Source: Bacillus salacetis (GTDB taxonomy: Bacteria > Bacillota > Bacilli > Bacillales > Bacillaceae_B). From it: DNA of 64,000 bases. The stretch is taken from positions 24,898-88,897 of the forward strand of contig NZ_QXIR01000019.1 in assembly GCF_003581585.1 (NCBI RefSeq). Reading direction: 5' to 3'. Shown here in pieces: positions 16,400-25,251 of the stretch. A program made the translations under genes and the position numbers. Under the pieces are notes generated by a model. That model did not search any database. It saw only the letters and a program-made list of their open reading frames with translations, and was not told the DNA's origin. The first letter of the stretch is position 1. Each line of letters begins with the position of its first letter.

Positions 16400-17116
16400 T
16401 TATTCTGCTGTCTGAATGGCTTTAATCAATTCCTCCGTACCTCCATCACGGGCAAATCTGATGGTATTGATTTTGCCTTCTTCATAAATATTGATTCTCC
16501 CTGTTACCTTCGTTTCACTGGATTCCGTTCCGCCACTCATTAAATCGACATGGACAGTGAATACGTATGCATCTTCACTTTCTTCATCCTTGGTTATTTC
16601 TATATCAGCGGCCTCCAACTGATATCCCTTGGCATAAGCCAATTCGGTGAAGGTCAGTTTATTGGTCATCACATAATCCTCAACCCTGTTTTCTTCGAAG
16701 TAAAGTCCATATTCCTTCAGATAATAAGACATTAGTTCACTTTGAAACTCCTGGACGTTGTCATTCTTGATATAGGTTTCTTTATTGTCCAGAATCGCTT
16801 TCAACTCTTCATCGGGTCCGGAAAAGATTTTCTTCAGAACCGTTTCAATGGTTTTTATGTTTTCACTCTGGGGAGCGGTTTGTTCCCAAGCAATATTATT
16901 CATAAATAGATAGCCTCCGCCAATCAGGAAAATGGCAGCGAATGCGGCTGTTAAAAGGTGGTTTGACCAATGAAAAACCTTATTTTTGCCTTTCTGCTTT
17001 TCCATACTAGTCTTAAGGCTTGAAAACACTTCCTCTTTATCCGTTTTATCCAGTTGGATGGAATCCAGTGATTTAAGCGTTTTGTCAAATTCAGTTTCAT
17101 CCTCATGTCGTTTCAT
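16400..17116 (-). CDS. Membrane-bound anti-sigma factor
   Basis: The 238-residue product has a charged N-terminal cytoplasmic part (residues 1-50), a single membrane span near 52-73 (LLTAAFAAIFLIGGGYLFM) and a large extracytoplasmic domain. This is the layout of the anti-sigma proteins paired with Bacillus ECF sigma factors. The start with AGGAGG nine bases upstream (17116) is preferred over the ATG at 17122. It overlaps the end of the sigma gene, the usual coupling for such pairs. The signal sensed by the outer domain is unknown. Confidence 0.8.
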   Translation of the reverse strand: MKRHEDETEFDKTLKSLDSIQLDKTDKEEVFSSLKTSMEKQKGKNKVFHWSNHLLTAAFAAIFLIGGGYLFMNNIAWEQTAPQSENIKTIETVLKKIFSGPDEELKAILDNKETYIKNDNVQEFQSELMSYYLKEYGLYFEENRVEDYVMTNKLTFTELAYAKGYQLEAADIEITKDEESEDAYVFTVHVDLMSGGTESSETKVTGRINIYEEGKINTIRFARDGGTEELIKAIQTAE

Positions 17117-17639
17117 GGTCATATCCCTCCTTTTGCATTTGAATTTTCAATGCCTTCATCCCTCTAAGCAAGGTTGTTTTCACTTTACCTTCGCTCCATG
17201 CCAGTACTTCAGCTGTTTCCCGAATGGACAACTCCTTGATTTTCCTTAATATAATGACTTCCCGGTAAGATCTTTTCAGTCTGCTCAATGAAAGGTACAA
17301 CTGCCTTTCCGCTTCACCCAACTGCGTGATTTTTTCAGGTGTATCATGATTTGCCGGGAAAGCCTTGAAGGAATCCGACAGGTAGCGTAGAGGCTTCCTC
17401 TTACGCAAATAATCAATGGTGATATTCCTCGCTATTCGATACAGCCAATTCTTGTCACTTGTTTCTCCTTTAAAATGGTCCAAATATTGATAGGCTTTGA
17501 GGAATGTATCGTGAGTTAAATCTTTTGCCTGTTCATGGTCACCTAACAGAATGAGTATGAATCGGTAAATTTCGTCACTATATACCTGATACCATTCCTG
17601 GATCTGCTGCTTTTTCAGTTCTTCATCCAAACTTGCCAC
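17103..17639 (-). CDS. ECF RNA polymerase sigma factor
   Basis: The 178-residue protein starts with GTG (17637-17639) after GCGAGGTG-type spacing. Region 2 is DHEQAKDLTHDTFLKAYQYL and KNWLYRIARNITIDYLRKRK; region 4 is SRLKRSYREVIILRKIKELS and EGKVKTTLLRGMKAL. It belongs with SigM/SigX/SigV-like envelope-stress factors, but I cannot say which. Its own operon has an ECF promoter at 17676-17701, indicating autoregulation, and similar promoters precede eight other genes in this window. Confidence 0.92.
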   Translation of the reverse strand: MASLDEELKKQQIQEWYQVYSDEIYRFILILLGDHEQAKDLTHDTFLKAYQYLDHFKGETSDKNWLYRIARNITIDYLRKRKPLRYLSDSFKAFPANHDTPEKITQLGEAERQLYLSLSRLKRSYREVIILRKIKELSIRETAEVLAWSEGKVKTTLLRGMKALKIQMQKEGYDHETT

Positions 17640-17675
17640 CTCGCTTTACCAAAATGATTAATTTCTGCCTCTAAA

Positions 17676-17701
17676 GACGGGTGATATTGAAAAAAGTTTC
17701 A
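17676..17701 (-). promoter_or_regulatory. ECF-type autoregulatory promoter of the sigma operon
   Basis: On the minus strand TGAAAC (17696-17701) and CGTC (17676-17679) are 16 bases apart, with T-rich spacer start, as in SigM/SigV-type promoters. It lies 37 bases before the sigma start codon. Confidence 0.75.
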
Positions 17702-17721
17702 CCTTTCCCTTCAAAAAAGAA

Positions 17722-17838
17722 TCCTGTTTTCGCATATGGTGTTACTTCGGAAAAATGCCAATTGCCGGTTTTACGGTTATTTACCAGGATATAAATTGTA
17801 ATTTATATCAAACAGCAACAAAGTTTACGAAAACAGCC
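17722..17838 (-). mobile_element. Short MITE copy, internally deleted
   Basis: The right end reads TTTACGAAAACAGCC (reverse GGCTGTTTTCGTAAA) and the left end CCTGTTTTCGCATAT, the same ends as the copies at 24793-24985 and 60383-60564. It shares AGCAACAAAGTTTACGAAA and CGGAAAAAT with them but lacks about 70 internal bases. Flanking bases are A-rich and no clear target duplication remains. It lies between the recombinase gene and the sigma operon promoter. Confidence 0.75.
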
Positions 17839-17886
17839 ATAAAAAAAGCACAAAATCACGATGATTTCATGCTCGTTCTTTCGTTC

Positions 17887-18729
17887 TTATATCCTGCCTT
17901 TCACAAACGTCCTTTGGATTGCGTCTTCGAGGGCCATCTGCTCCATCCGTGATTTGGCATACTTTTTGGTGACATTGATATCCTTATGGCCGGCAAGCTT
18001 AGAGACCACTTCGATGCTGATCCCCTTGTCGACAAGCTGCTGGCAGAATGTATGGCGGAGCTTATGTGGATTGACATCAAATTTTTTCAATATATATTGT
18101 ATCGATCGTTCAGTTAACCGTTCTTGTGACTTCGAAACAAAAAGTGCGTCGTTAACCGCCCATTCTTCTATGTATTTTTGCAAAAAATGTGCTGCTTCTT
18201 CAGACAAGGGAATCACCCGCTGATCGCCAGTCGGTGCCTTGACCGATATACGTTTGGCACCCAGGTCCACATGTGATTTGTCCAGTCCGCATAATTCCGA
18301 GACACGGATACCCGTATGGAGAAGAGTATAAACTATCGCTGTATTCCGGCTGTTTCCATCATCTTTAACCTCTTTTAATAAATCCCCGCATTGAAGGGCA
18401 TTCAGGCAGTCAATTTCCTGATTCTTTTCTGCTGTCCTGATGTCGATTTCAGTGGTTAGTTCCGGTTTCTTCAAGAATTTAGAATACGTCCTGATCACAC
18501 CGAGAATTTTATCGGTTGTAACAGGGCTCCGACCCTGTGCCTCGAGAAAGTGAATGTAGTTCTGCACTTCCCCGCGGGAAAATTCATTCAGGTTCTTTTC
18601 GTTCATTTGAAGCCAGTCCTGGTATTTCTTCAGTTCTCTTTCATAAGTTATTACCGTGTTAGCTGACTTTCCTTCCTGCTTAAGCCATGCTGTAAACTGT
18701 TCGATAAGATCATTAGGAGACTGTTCCAA
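17887..18729 (-). CDS. Tyrosine recombinase (XerC/integrase type)
   Basis: The product has a SAM-like N-terminal core-binding domain (EQFTAWLKQEGKSANTVITY) and a catalytic domain with all active-site positions: HTGIRVSELCGL (first Arg), KLRHTFCQQL (His-x-x-Arg), LAGHKDINVTKKYAKS (His and nucleophile Tyr). At 280 residues it is the size of XerC or of small transposon integrases. I start it at the TTG 18729 after GGGGTG; upstream ATGs at 18768 and beyond lack ribosome sites. No phage or transposon genes adjoin it. Confidence 0.85.
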   Translation of the reverse strand: MEQSPNDLIEQFTAWLKQEGKSANTVITYERELKKYQDWLQMNEKNLNEFSRGEVQNYIHFLEAQGRSPVTTDKILGVIRTYSKFLKKPELTTEIDIRTAEKNQEIDCLNALQCGDLLKEVKDDGNSRNTAIVYTLLHTGIRVSELCGLDKSHVDLGAKRISVKAPTGDQRVIPLSEEAAHFLQKYIEEWAVNDALFVSKSQERLTERSIQYILKKFDVNPHKLRHTFCQQLVDKGISIEVVSKLAGHKDINVTKKYAKSRMEQMALEDAIQRTFVKGRI

Positions 18730-18996
18730 GATTCCAACACCCCTGTAAAAAGACTTGGTAGCTAACATGTTAATGGCAAGCAAACAGGAAGTCAACTTCT
18801 GCGAATCAAATTGCCTGTATTTTCAAAATCATTTAATCGCTGCTCCCATGTCATGGTAAAATAGTTACCATATTCATTTCGTGATCCCAGAGTTTATCAG
18901 GTAAATGTCAGGCTGGAAACCGCGAAGGGAAGCCGTGCTCATTGTATGGTTGACAGCGGCGGTCACCGGCTGGGAGCAAGTCCTTTTGAATCCGGG

Positions 18997-19024
18997 GAAA
19001 AAACGCACTGGAAGCCCAATGCGT
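18997..19024 (-). terminator. Terminator of the 19045-19245 gene
   Basis: On the minus strand ACGCATTGG and CCAGTGCGT form a nine-base stem (one G-U) around GCTT, followed by TTTTTTCCCC. The rest of the stretch 18730-18996 shows no gene. Confidence 0.85.
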
Positions 19025-19044
19025 CCCATTCCTTTTCCCCCGCT

Positions 19045-19245
19045 CTATCTGTATGGGTATCCCCAGCCGGGTCCACAGCATGGATACACGGGCGGCGGTG
19101 GCGGCGGTGGTGGCGGGTACCCATAAAACGGCCTCGGGTAAAGTAAGGCAGATCCCAACAATCCTCCTGCCAAGCCTCCCAGGAACGGCCAGCCGAATCC
19201 AAAGACCCGCTGGTCCTGCGGTTGATAAGGGCTTCTATAATACAT
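19045..19245 (-). CDS. Small Pro/Gly-rich protein
   Basis: The 66-residue product reads MYYRSPYQPQDQ, then a hydrophobic Gly-rich core FGFGWPFLGGLAGGLLGSALL, a run of nine prolines and a Cys-Cys near the end (YPCCGPGWGYPYR). GGAGGT precedes the ATG. Similar small Tyr/Pro/Gly-rich proteins are common in spore-forming Bacilli and are often linked with spores, but that role is not shown here. Confidence 0.75.
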   Translation of the reverse strand: MYYRSPYQPQDQRVFGFGWPFLGGLAGGLLGSALLYPRPFYGYPPPPPPPPPVYPCCGPGWGYPYR

Positions 19246-19380
19246 ATATACTTACCTCCATTTCTCTAGGTATCTATACTATATATATGCGGAGAGCCTT
19301 TGTCGGCTTGGGCATTTTGCCCGGGACGGCCCGATATTAAGTGGAAGCAAGGAAATTTTGATCGATCTGCACTGCCAGTT

Positions 19381-19623
19381 TTATCTCGAGTGATGGATGG
19401 CTTCGCTTGCCCTGCGAACCGACTCTTTAGGTACAAAGAGCTGATATGTCGAAGCAAAGCCGTAGCCTCCACCCTGTCCTCCTCCTGAGCTGATGGATTT
19501 GGTTTTATAAGGGATCCCTTGGTTTTCAAGTTTTCCTTTGACTGTTGAATACTCGCCGACATCCTGTGTTGAATAGACCATTTCCCATTTAGCAAATACC
19601 TTTTTGAAAAGTTTTTTCAACAT
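19381..19623 (-). CDS. Short DUF2007-like protein
   Basis: The 80-residue product begins LKKLFKKVFAKWEMVYSTQD and has EYSTVKGKLENQGIPYKTKS followed by a Gly-rich stretch and YQLFVPKESVRRA. The beta-alpha-beta pattern with an EYSxVKxxLEnxgI core resembles DUF2007/signal-transducing small proteins. AGGAGGAG six bases upstream fixes the start at 19623. Confidence 0.75.
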   Translation of the reverse strand: MLKKLFKKVFAKWEMVYSTQDVGEYSTVKGKLENQGIPYKTKSISSGGGQGGGYGFASTYQLFVPKESVRRASEAIHHSR

Positions 19624-19668
19624 ACGATCTCCTCCTGTAAATATCTTCAAGCGAAAGGATTATTTATC

Positions 19669-20442
19669 ATGTTAAAAGTAGCAGCAGCCAGTTTTGAAGA
19701 AGTATTGAATAGACTTGATGGCCGGAAAAAGAGGATGCCAGCTTTTGTGCATTCTGTACTTAGTCGGACAATCAAAGGGCAGGTGTTTGTGGATTCTGGC
19801 TCAGGCCAGTCATTCCTTATCGGAACAGATGCCGGTATTTATTTTGTTGCAGGAAATACTCGTAATCATCCATTCAATCATTTTATTTTTGAATTTGGCC
19901 GGCAAAGAAAACATAATGATGGACGATTCACTTTATTTTCTTCCTCATCATCCTGGGATCTCGTGATCAAGGAGCAGCAGTCTATAAGTTTAAAGCAGAT
20001 GAGGCGGTGTTCTTTTATTTTCAAAGACAAGGATGTGATAGCCGAAAAGAATCTGCCAAACCAGTATTATATGAAAAAAATTGATGAAGACCTCGTTAAA
20101 AATAGCAGCGAATTCAATGAAGGGTACTATCAGGAGTACTGGGGTTCGGTCTTTAATTTTATCGAAAATGGCGTTGGTTATGCCATTTTGCACAAGGAAA
20201 AAATAGTTTGTGAGTGCACATCCATCTTCTCTTCTGATCGTTTTGCTGAAATTGATATCGCCACCCACAAGGATTATAGAGGAAAAGGATTGGCATCCCA
20301 TACAGCCAAAGCATTCCTAAAGGATTGCCTGATGAATGGCATTATGCCTCGATGGGATTGTGATGTGGCGAACGATACGTCTGTCCACCTGGCGAAAAAA
20401 CTGGGATTTTCCGATCGTGTAGAACATTCAATCTTTTATTAA
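19669..20442 (+). CDS. GNAT-fold acetyltransferase
   Basis: The 257-residue protein has its acetyl-CoA motif in the C-terminal third: EIDIATHKDYRGKGLASHTA near residue 193, then WDCDVANDTSVHLAKKLGF. The N-terminal part (FVDSGSGQSFLIG, FVAGNTRNHPF) fits the GNAT_acetyltran group of Bacillus. It overlaps the convergent gene at its 3' end by 15 bases. Substrate unknown. Confidence 0.85.
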   Translation: MLKVAAASFEEVLNRLDGRKKRMPAFVHSVLSRTIKGQVFVDSGSGQSFLIGTDAGIYFVAGNTRNHPFNHFIFEFGRQRKHNDGRFTLFSSSSSWDLVIKEQQSISLKQMRRCSFIFKDKDVIAEKNLPNQYYMKKIDEDLVKNSSEFNEGYYQEYWGSVFNFIENGVGYAILHKEKIVCECTSIFSSDRFAEIDIATHKDYRGKGLASHTAKAFLKDCLMNGIMPRWDCDVANDTSVHLAKKLGFSDRVEHSIFY

Positions 20443-20964
20443 GGAATTGACAGGAGCGGCCCACACCATCAGATCAGATTCATAGTCGAGGTCGCTGACT
20501 TTTTCAAAACGGCATTTCTTGTAACTGGAAATAGCTCGTTCATTGACTTTCTTTACTTCTAATACAACCTTAGAGGCCCCTCTTTCCAGAAGATATTGCA
20601 GCATCATTTGGATCATCCTCGTGCCTATCCCCTTCCCCCACAGCCGGGTATCACCGATGAACTGGTCAATTCCGAAATAATGGTCTTCGTCCAGTCCGTA
20701 TCTCTTCAGTTCGGATTGAGGAACCTTATAGTATTGAATATACCCAATCGGCTGCCGGCTGTATTCGACTATACACGGCACTACGTAATGATGCCCGTCG
20801 ATTCGGGGGCCGTATTTTTTTATGACCCTTTGCTTCGTTGAAGGCGGCTCTTCATAAAACTCCAGAACATTGCTGTCATTCAGCCATTTAACCATCAGGT
20901 CTATATCATCCCAGTTCATGAGCCGTATGTGCAGCTCGTCTTTTAAAATCACAGATTTCACCAA
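20428..20964 (-). CDS. GNAT acetyltransferase, AAC(6')-like
   Basis: The 178-residue protein resembles aminoglycoside 6'-acetyltransferases: LHIRLMNWDDIDLMVKWLND at the start, IDQFIGDTRLWGKGIGTRMI near 103 and VNERAISSYKKCRFEKV near 144. Chromosomal members of this group often act on other amines or on protein N-termini, so drug resistance should not be assumed. Confidence 0.85.
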   Translation of the reverse strand: MVKSVILKDELHIRLMNWDDIDLMVKWLNDSNVLEFYEEPPSTKQRVIKKYGPRIDGHHYVVPCIVEYSRQPIGYIQYYKVPQSELKRYGLDEDHYFGIDQFIGDTRLWGKGIGTRMIQMMLQYLLERGASKVVLEVKKVNERAISSYKKCRFEKVSDLDYESDLMVWAAPVNSLIKD

Positions 20965-20987
20965 CGCTTTCCAAAATAATCAATGCT

Positions 20988-21194
20988 TCACGAAATACTT
21001 TTCAAAAAATATAAACCAACATAAATAGCAGCACCGCTAGCCATAATGATAAGGAACATCAAGCTCGTTTATGGCTTGGTATACCTCGCCACTCACAGTC
21101 ATGGCGAACGAATTATCAGCCATCATACTCCTGTGTAGGAAGATAATCAATGCAAGAGCATACCGCCAGCAATTTCAATCCATCCTTTTTTCAC
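20988..21194 (-). pseudogene. Frameshifted small membrane protein
   Basis: A GTG at 21192-21194 with GAGGTGGAG upstream starts VKKGWIEIAGG and then hits a stop. The neighbouring frame continues with ALALIIFLHRSMMADNSF and VSGEVYQAINELDVP, and the first frame resumes with LIIMASGAAIYVGLYFLKSIS before a TGA at 20988. Two compensating indels would restore a protein of about 69 residues with two membrane spans. The rebuilt sequence is inference. Confidence 0.5.
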
Positions 21195-21272
21195 GGCTCC
21201 ACCTCATTATGTTGATGATTATTTTTAGTACTTTCGTGCCCTTTCACTAAGGTAAATCTGTATTTAGAGGTA

Positions 21273-23115
21273 TGTTCTTTCTTTAATCTTGCCGCTTCAA
21301 CATACGGTTCGGGCTGGAGGGATATGTTTCTCTTTTTATCGTTACCCTTCCAATCGCGAATCGTCGTGGAGAGGTATGTTTCTCCTCTAATCGTACCCTT
21401 TCAGATCGCGAATCGTCGTGGGGAGGCACGTTTCCCCTCTAATCGTTACCCTCCGGATGGCGAGACGGACGGGAGGGGTATGTTTCTCCTCTAAACGTTA
21501 CCCTCCAGATGGCGAATCGCTATGGAGAGGTATGTTTCTCCTCTAATCGTTACTCTCCAGATGGCGAATCGCTATGAAGAGGTATGTTTCTCCTTTAATC
21601 GTTACTCTCCAGATGGCGAGACGGACTGGAGGGGTATGTTTCTCCTCTAAACGTTACCCTCCAGATGGCGAGACGGACGGGAAGGGTATGTTTCTCCTCT
21701 AATCGTCTCCTCTCAGACGGTGAATCGTCGTGGAGGGGTATGTTTCTCCTCTAATCGTTACCCTCCAGATGGCGAATCGCTATGGAGAGGTATGTTTCTC
21801 CTCTAATCGTTACCCTCCAGATGGCGAATCGCTATGGAGAGGTATGTTTCTCCTCTAATCGTTACCCTCCAGATGGCGAATCGGCGTGGAGAGGTACGTT
21901 TCCCCTCTAATCGTTACTCTCCGGATGGCGAGACGGACGGGAGGGGTATGTTTCTCCTCTAATTGTTACCCTTCCGATGGTGAATCGGCGTGGGGAGGTA
22001 TGTTTCTCCTCTAATCGTTACTCTCCAGATGGCGAATTGCCCTGGAAAGGCACGTATTCCCTCTAATTGTTACCCTTCCGATGGTGAATCGGCGTGGAAA
22101 GGCACGTATCTCCTCTAATTGTTACCCTCCAGATGGCGAATCGCTATGGAGAGGTATGTTTCTCCTCTAATCGTTACCCTCCAGATGGCGAGACGGACGG
22201 GAGAGGTATGTTTCTCCTCTAAACGTTACCCTTCAGATGGCGAATCGCTATGGAGAGGTATGTTTCTCCTCTAATCGTACCCTTTCAGATCGCGAATCGT
22301 CGTGGGGAGGCACGTTTCCCCTCTAATCGTTACTCTCCGGATGGCGAGACGGACTGGAGGGGTATGTTTACCCTCTAATCGTACCCTCTCAGATCGCGAA
22401 TCGGCGTGGAGAGGTATGTTTCTCCTCTAATTGTTACCCTTCCGATGGCGAATCGCTATGGAGAGGTATGTTTCTCCTCTAAACGTTACCCCTCAGACGG
22501 CGAATCGGCGTGGAAAGGTATGTTTACCCTCTAATTGTTACCCTTCAGATGGTGAATCCGCGTGGGGAGGTATGTTTCCCCTCTAATCGTACCCTTTCAG
22601 ATCGTGAATCGTCGTGGGGAGGCACGTTTCTCCTCTAATCGTTCCTCTCCGGATGGCGAGACGGACTGGAGGGGTATGTTTCTCCTCTAATCGTCTCCTT
22701 CCAGACGGCGAATCGGCGTGGAGGGGTATGTTTCTCCTCTAAACGTTACCCTCCAGATGGCGAATCGCTATGGAGAGGTATGTTTCTCCTCTTAACGTTA
22801 CCCCTCAGACGGCGAATCGTAGTAGAAAGGTATGTTTACCCTCTAATTGTTACCCTTCCGACGGCGAATCGTCGTGGAGAGATATGTTTCTCCTCTAAAC
22901 TTTACCCTCCAGATGGCGAATCGCTGTGGAGAGGTATGTTTCTCCTCTAATCGTTACTCTCCGGATGGCGAGACGGACGGGAGGGGTATGTTTCTCCTCT
23001 AAACGTTACCCTCCAGATGGCGAGACGGACTGGAAGGGTATGTTTCTCCTCTAATCGTACCCCTTCAGCTCAAAAAACGGACTGGAGAGGCAAATTTCCC
23101 CTCTAACCGAGCCCT
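21273..23115. repeat. Array B: 52-bp tandem repeat, about 36 units
   Basis: Units recur exactly every 52 bases from 21273 to the last at 23093. The common unit is GAGAGGTATGTTTCTCCTCT, then AATCGTTACCCTCCAG, then ATGGCGAATCGCTATG. Two inverted repeats are visible: AGAGG/CCTCT around nine bases, and CTCC..ATGGCG-AAT-CGCTAT..GGAG. Several unit types alternate (for example GGCGAGACGGAC in place of GGCGAATCGC). No long open frame crosses it and the period is not a multiple of three. It fills the whole gap between a decayed gene and the 23220 gene. Confidence 0.97.
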
Positions 23116-23219
23116 CCAAACAACAAACTACCATTCAATTGGCATCTCACCCACTAACGTTAACCTTAATTCGTTGCCCTCAACTTCACTTTTTAACTGT
23201 AACCCAGAGTATAGAAACA

Positions 23220-23498
23220 TTAATAAAGCTTATTGGTAAGCAGACCCCAGATAAGGACAATTACTGCATTAATAAAGTAGACAATCGCATAACCAACAGC
23301 AATCATTCCCGCACCAAATCCCGCTTCGTCAAAGGGACTGATTGAAATGGCTGTCAAAAAGAAAATCACGGGAGTAAGCAGTAATAGAACAATCCCGGAA
23401 ATTACCCGTCGTTTCAAACTGCGGCCAGAGAGTTTAAAGACCAAGGCATCTGTCCCTGCAATCAAAATAGCCAGAATCATAATAAATAATAAGAGCAT
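23220..23498 (-). CDS. Small three-span membrane protein
   Basis: The 92-residue product has hydrophobic segments near 1-20, 31-50 and 64-86 with the basic loop KLSGRSLKRRVISG. It is 30 bases downstream of another small membrane gene and probably cotranscribed with it from the ECF-type promoter at 23805-23831. Family unknown. Confidence 0.65.
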   Translation of the reverse strand: MLLLFIMILAILIAGTDALVFKLSGRSLKRRVISGIVLLLLTPVIFFLTAISISPFDEAGFGAGMIAVGYAIVYFINAVIVLIWGLLTNKLY

Positions 23499-23528
23499 TG
23501 TTTATCAGCACCCGCCGTTCGCAGTGTA

Positions 23529-23795
23529 TTAAGGAGTAGTCCACAAAAAAGTGGTGACTACAAAAGGGACAACAACAGAGATGAATATTATCAATGCATT
23601 TCCCAAGATGGATACCTGTTTGAATCGGCCCTTCCCTGCAAAGAGAGCAGCCACCAAACCAATGCCCGAAAGGATTACTGCTGGCATCAGGAGCCTATCA
23701 TGGCCCATCAGTACAGCAAAGTATGAGGCAGCAGCCATTATAAAGAGCGAAAATGAAATAGGGCTTAGTTTTTTCTTCAGTTCTCTCACCCCCAT
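23529..23795 (-). CDS. Small membrane protein under an ECF-type promoter
   Basis: The 88-residue form starting at the ATG 23793-23795 (MGVRELKKKLSP) has hydrophobic segments near 13-34, 37-53 and 65-84. A longer frame starts at 23819, but a TGAAAC-N17-CGTC promoter overlaps that segment, so transcription probably starts near 23798 and the shorter start is favoured. The GTG at 23787-23789 is an alternative. Function unknown. Confidence 0.6.
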   Translation of the reverse strand: MGVRELKKKLSPISFSLFIMAAASYFAVLMGHDRLLMPAVILSGIGLVAALFAGKGRFKQVSILGNALIIFISVVVPFVVTTFLWTTP

Positions 23796-23804
23796 ACTTG
23801 AATG

Positions 23805-23831
23805 GACGATATGCGGCATGTATTAGTTTCA
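23805..23831 (-). promoter_or_regulatory. ECF-type promoter before the 23529-23795 gene
   Basis: On the minus strand TGAAAC (23826-23831) and CGTC (23805-23808) are 17 bases apart, a full match to the -35 and -10 cores of the window's ECF promoters. Confidence 0.6.
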
Positions 23832-23867
23832 AATCCGTTAGTATCCTGAATTAATTGTTTCTTTTAT

Positions 23868-24005
23868 TTAGTGAAGAAGCTCTGGATCCGCTTTTAAAGT
23901 CATGATGGGATTTTGCCTGACCATGCAGAATGCATACGAATCGGCTCAACAGGACCTTGATTCTCCTTCATGAAAGAAAACGTATAGGAATTCTGGAAGA
24001 AAGGG
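23868..24005 (-). pseudogene. C-terminal gene remnant with a frameshift
   Basis: One frame reads YPFFQNSYTFSFMKENQG and PVEPIRMHSAWSGKIPS before a stop; the overlapping frame gives MTLKADPELLH and a TAA at 23868. Joined by one indel they look like the end of a real protein (..GKIP-MTLKADPELLH). No start or upstream part is visible. Low confidence, based on residue character only. Confidence 0.3.
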
Positions 24006-24024
24006 TAAATGCAGCACAGCTCCT

Positions 24025-24594
24025 CTATTCAGATATCCTTCCTTCTTTTGCTGATTTGATTTTTTCAATGATAGCACTTGCAATGCCGGGTATTGATTGG
24101 GTACCGTCCACAATAAAATCCGAATTCAGTTTCACAGTATCAAGCATGGCAAGGTACCCCTGCCTTCCTCTCTTAATATAGCTCTCCATATCCATCCGTA
24201 TGTCAGCCGATGAACTGCTGCCATGGTCCCTCATCATCCTGCGGGCCATGGCGAGATCCAGGGGTGTATCAATGAACACTGCAAAGTCTATAAGATTGCG
24301 GGTTTCACGATGTAAATAGGCGAAAGGAAAATCTACAATTATGTAATCGAGAGGTTCAGAGAGTAATTTTTTCATCTCCACAACTAAGGGGGACAAGTTC
24401 CACTCTTCCGGTTTGCACCCGTTTTCAATCCATTGCATCATGTCATCTGGACCGTCAAAGTCATAATCATCAAAGAACAGCGCTTTACACTCTGGCAAAG
24501 TTTCTTGTAAATGATTGGTAATGGTCGTTTTCCCTCCGCCTGATACGGCGGCAACGACTATGACGAGTGGCAGTCCATGTTGTTCCATATTCAA
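24025..24594 (-). CDS. P-loop nucleoside/uridine kinase-like ATPase
   Basis: The 189-residue protein has a Walker A loop VVAAVSGGGKTTITNHL near residue 12, an acidic FFDDYDFDGPDD that fits the uridine kinase substrate site, YIIVDFPFAYLHRE as Walker B, and RRMMRDHG as a lid. These are features of small uridine kinase-like proteins; the substrate is uncertain. I choose the TTG at 24592-24594, eight bases after AAAGGAG. Confidence 0.8.
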   Translation of the reverse strand: MNMEQHGLPLVIVVAAVSGGGKTTITNHLQETLPECKALFFDDYDFDGPDDMMQWIENGCKPEEWNLSPLVVEMKKLLSEPLDYIIVDFPFAYLHRETRNLIDFAVFIDTPLDLAMARRMMRDHGSSSSADIRMDMESYIKRGRQGYLAMLDTVKLNSDFIVDGTQSIPGIASAIIEKIKSAKEGRISE

Positions 24595-24636
24595 TTGGAA
24601 GTCTCCTTTCATAAGCACTTTACCAGAGGGTTCGCT

Positions 24637-25239
24637 CTACTCCAAAGGTATTTTCTCCGACAAAGTCTGTCCGCTTTCAGCTTTCCACTCAACTTCCAAT
24701 GTGATATTCTCTGCGAACTCTTTGATATTATTAACATTCGAATTAAGGCTCCCTCCGCCTTTTGGTATGCTGATGTTTTTGTCTTTATCCTTGGCTCTTT
24801 TCGTAAACTTTGTTGCTATTCAATATAAATTTCAAATAATATCCTGGTATATCGTCGTAAAAACCCCCGGTGAGAAGGCAAGAAAAGAGCTGCTCGTCCC
24901 TTTTCGAGAGTAAAACCTTTGTATACAGGGGAAAAATCCGGCACCTGGGATTTTTCCGAAAGCATCAATATATGCGAAAACAGCCTTATCCTTAGAGAAG
25001 CCGGAACTGTTTCCATGAGGATGAGACATTGAATAATTCACCTCTTTTGGTGCTGTCTCACCTTTGTACCTCAAATTGCCTCCTACGTAGTACTTTTCCT
25101 GATCGGCTGTAAAGACAACTTGGATAGTCCCTTTCCACGAAGATGACTCTCCTCGGATTACTTGTGTCTCATCTCTTTCGACGCCCATACTGCCCGAAAG
25201 AATGGCAAACAGCAGAATAATCGGCGCTATGGTTTTAAT
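24637..25239 (-). pseudogene. Lipoprotein/exported protein gene split by a MITE
   Basis: Reading from 25239: a perfect ribosome site AAGGAGGGG, then ATT AAA ACC and a signal peptide (KTIAPIILLFAILSGS), the body GESSSWKGTIQVVF, NLRYKGETAPKEVNYS and GNSSGFSKDK. The MITE (24793-24985) interrupts here. After it the frame resumes KDKNISIPKGGGSLNSNVN, ITLEVEWKAESGQ and ends at a TAG (24637). Removing the element and one 8-bp duplicate rejoins the frame exactly. The start codon is ATT rather than ATG. It is homologous to the lipoproteins at 61458 and 63311. Confidence 0.85.
24793..24985 (-). mobile_element. 193-bp MITE with 8-bp target duplication
   Basis: The ends are GGCTCTTTTCGTA (left) and, reversed, GGCTGTTTTCGCA (right). 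The octamer TTATCCTT occurs immediately on both sides (24785-24792 and 24986-24993), which proves insertion. There is no transposase gene. The ends and 8-bp duplication resemble those of ISL3-family elements; that link is inference. Two more copies lie at 17722-17838 and 60383-60564. Confidence 0.95.
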
Positions 25240-25251
25240 GAAACCCCTCCT

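Noticed and set aside
17887..18729. An integrated element around the tyrosine recombinase
   Set aside because: No attachment repeats, cargo or phage genes were seen on either side.
18905..19000. A riboswitch in the GC-rich stretch
   Set aside because: No known aptamer core could be matched on either strand; the hairpin is a terminator.
18905..19126. Plus-strand frame over the small Pro-rich gene
   Set aside because: It is antisense to a gene with a good ribosome site and its own terminator.
21273..23115. Array B as a CRISPR array
   Set aside because: Units are adjacent with no unique spacers of constant length, and the whole 52-bp unit repeats. No cas genes are present.
23930..24181. Plus-strand frame MHTNRLNRTLILLHERKR
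   Set aside because: Most of it is antisense to the P-loop kinase gene.
24832..25188. A 118-residue protein in this frame
   Set aside because: Its last third is encoded by the inserted MITE; the true gene continues on the other side.
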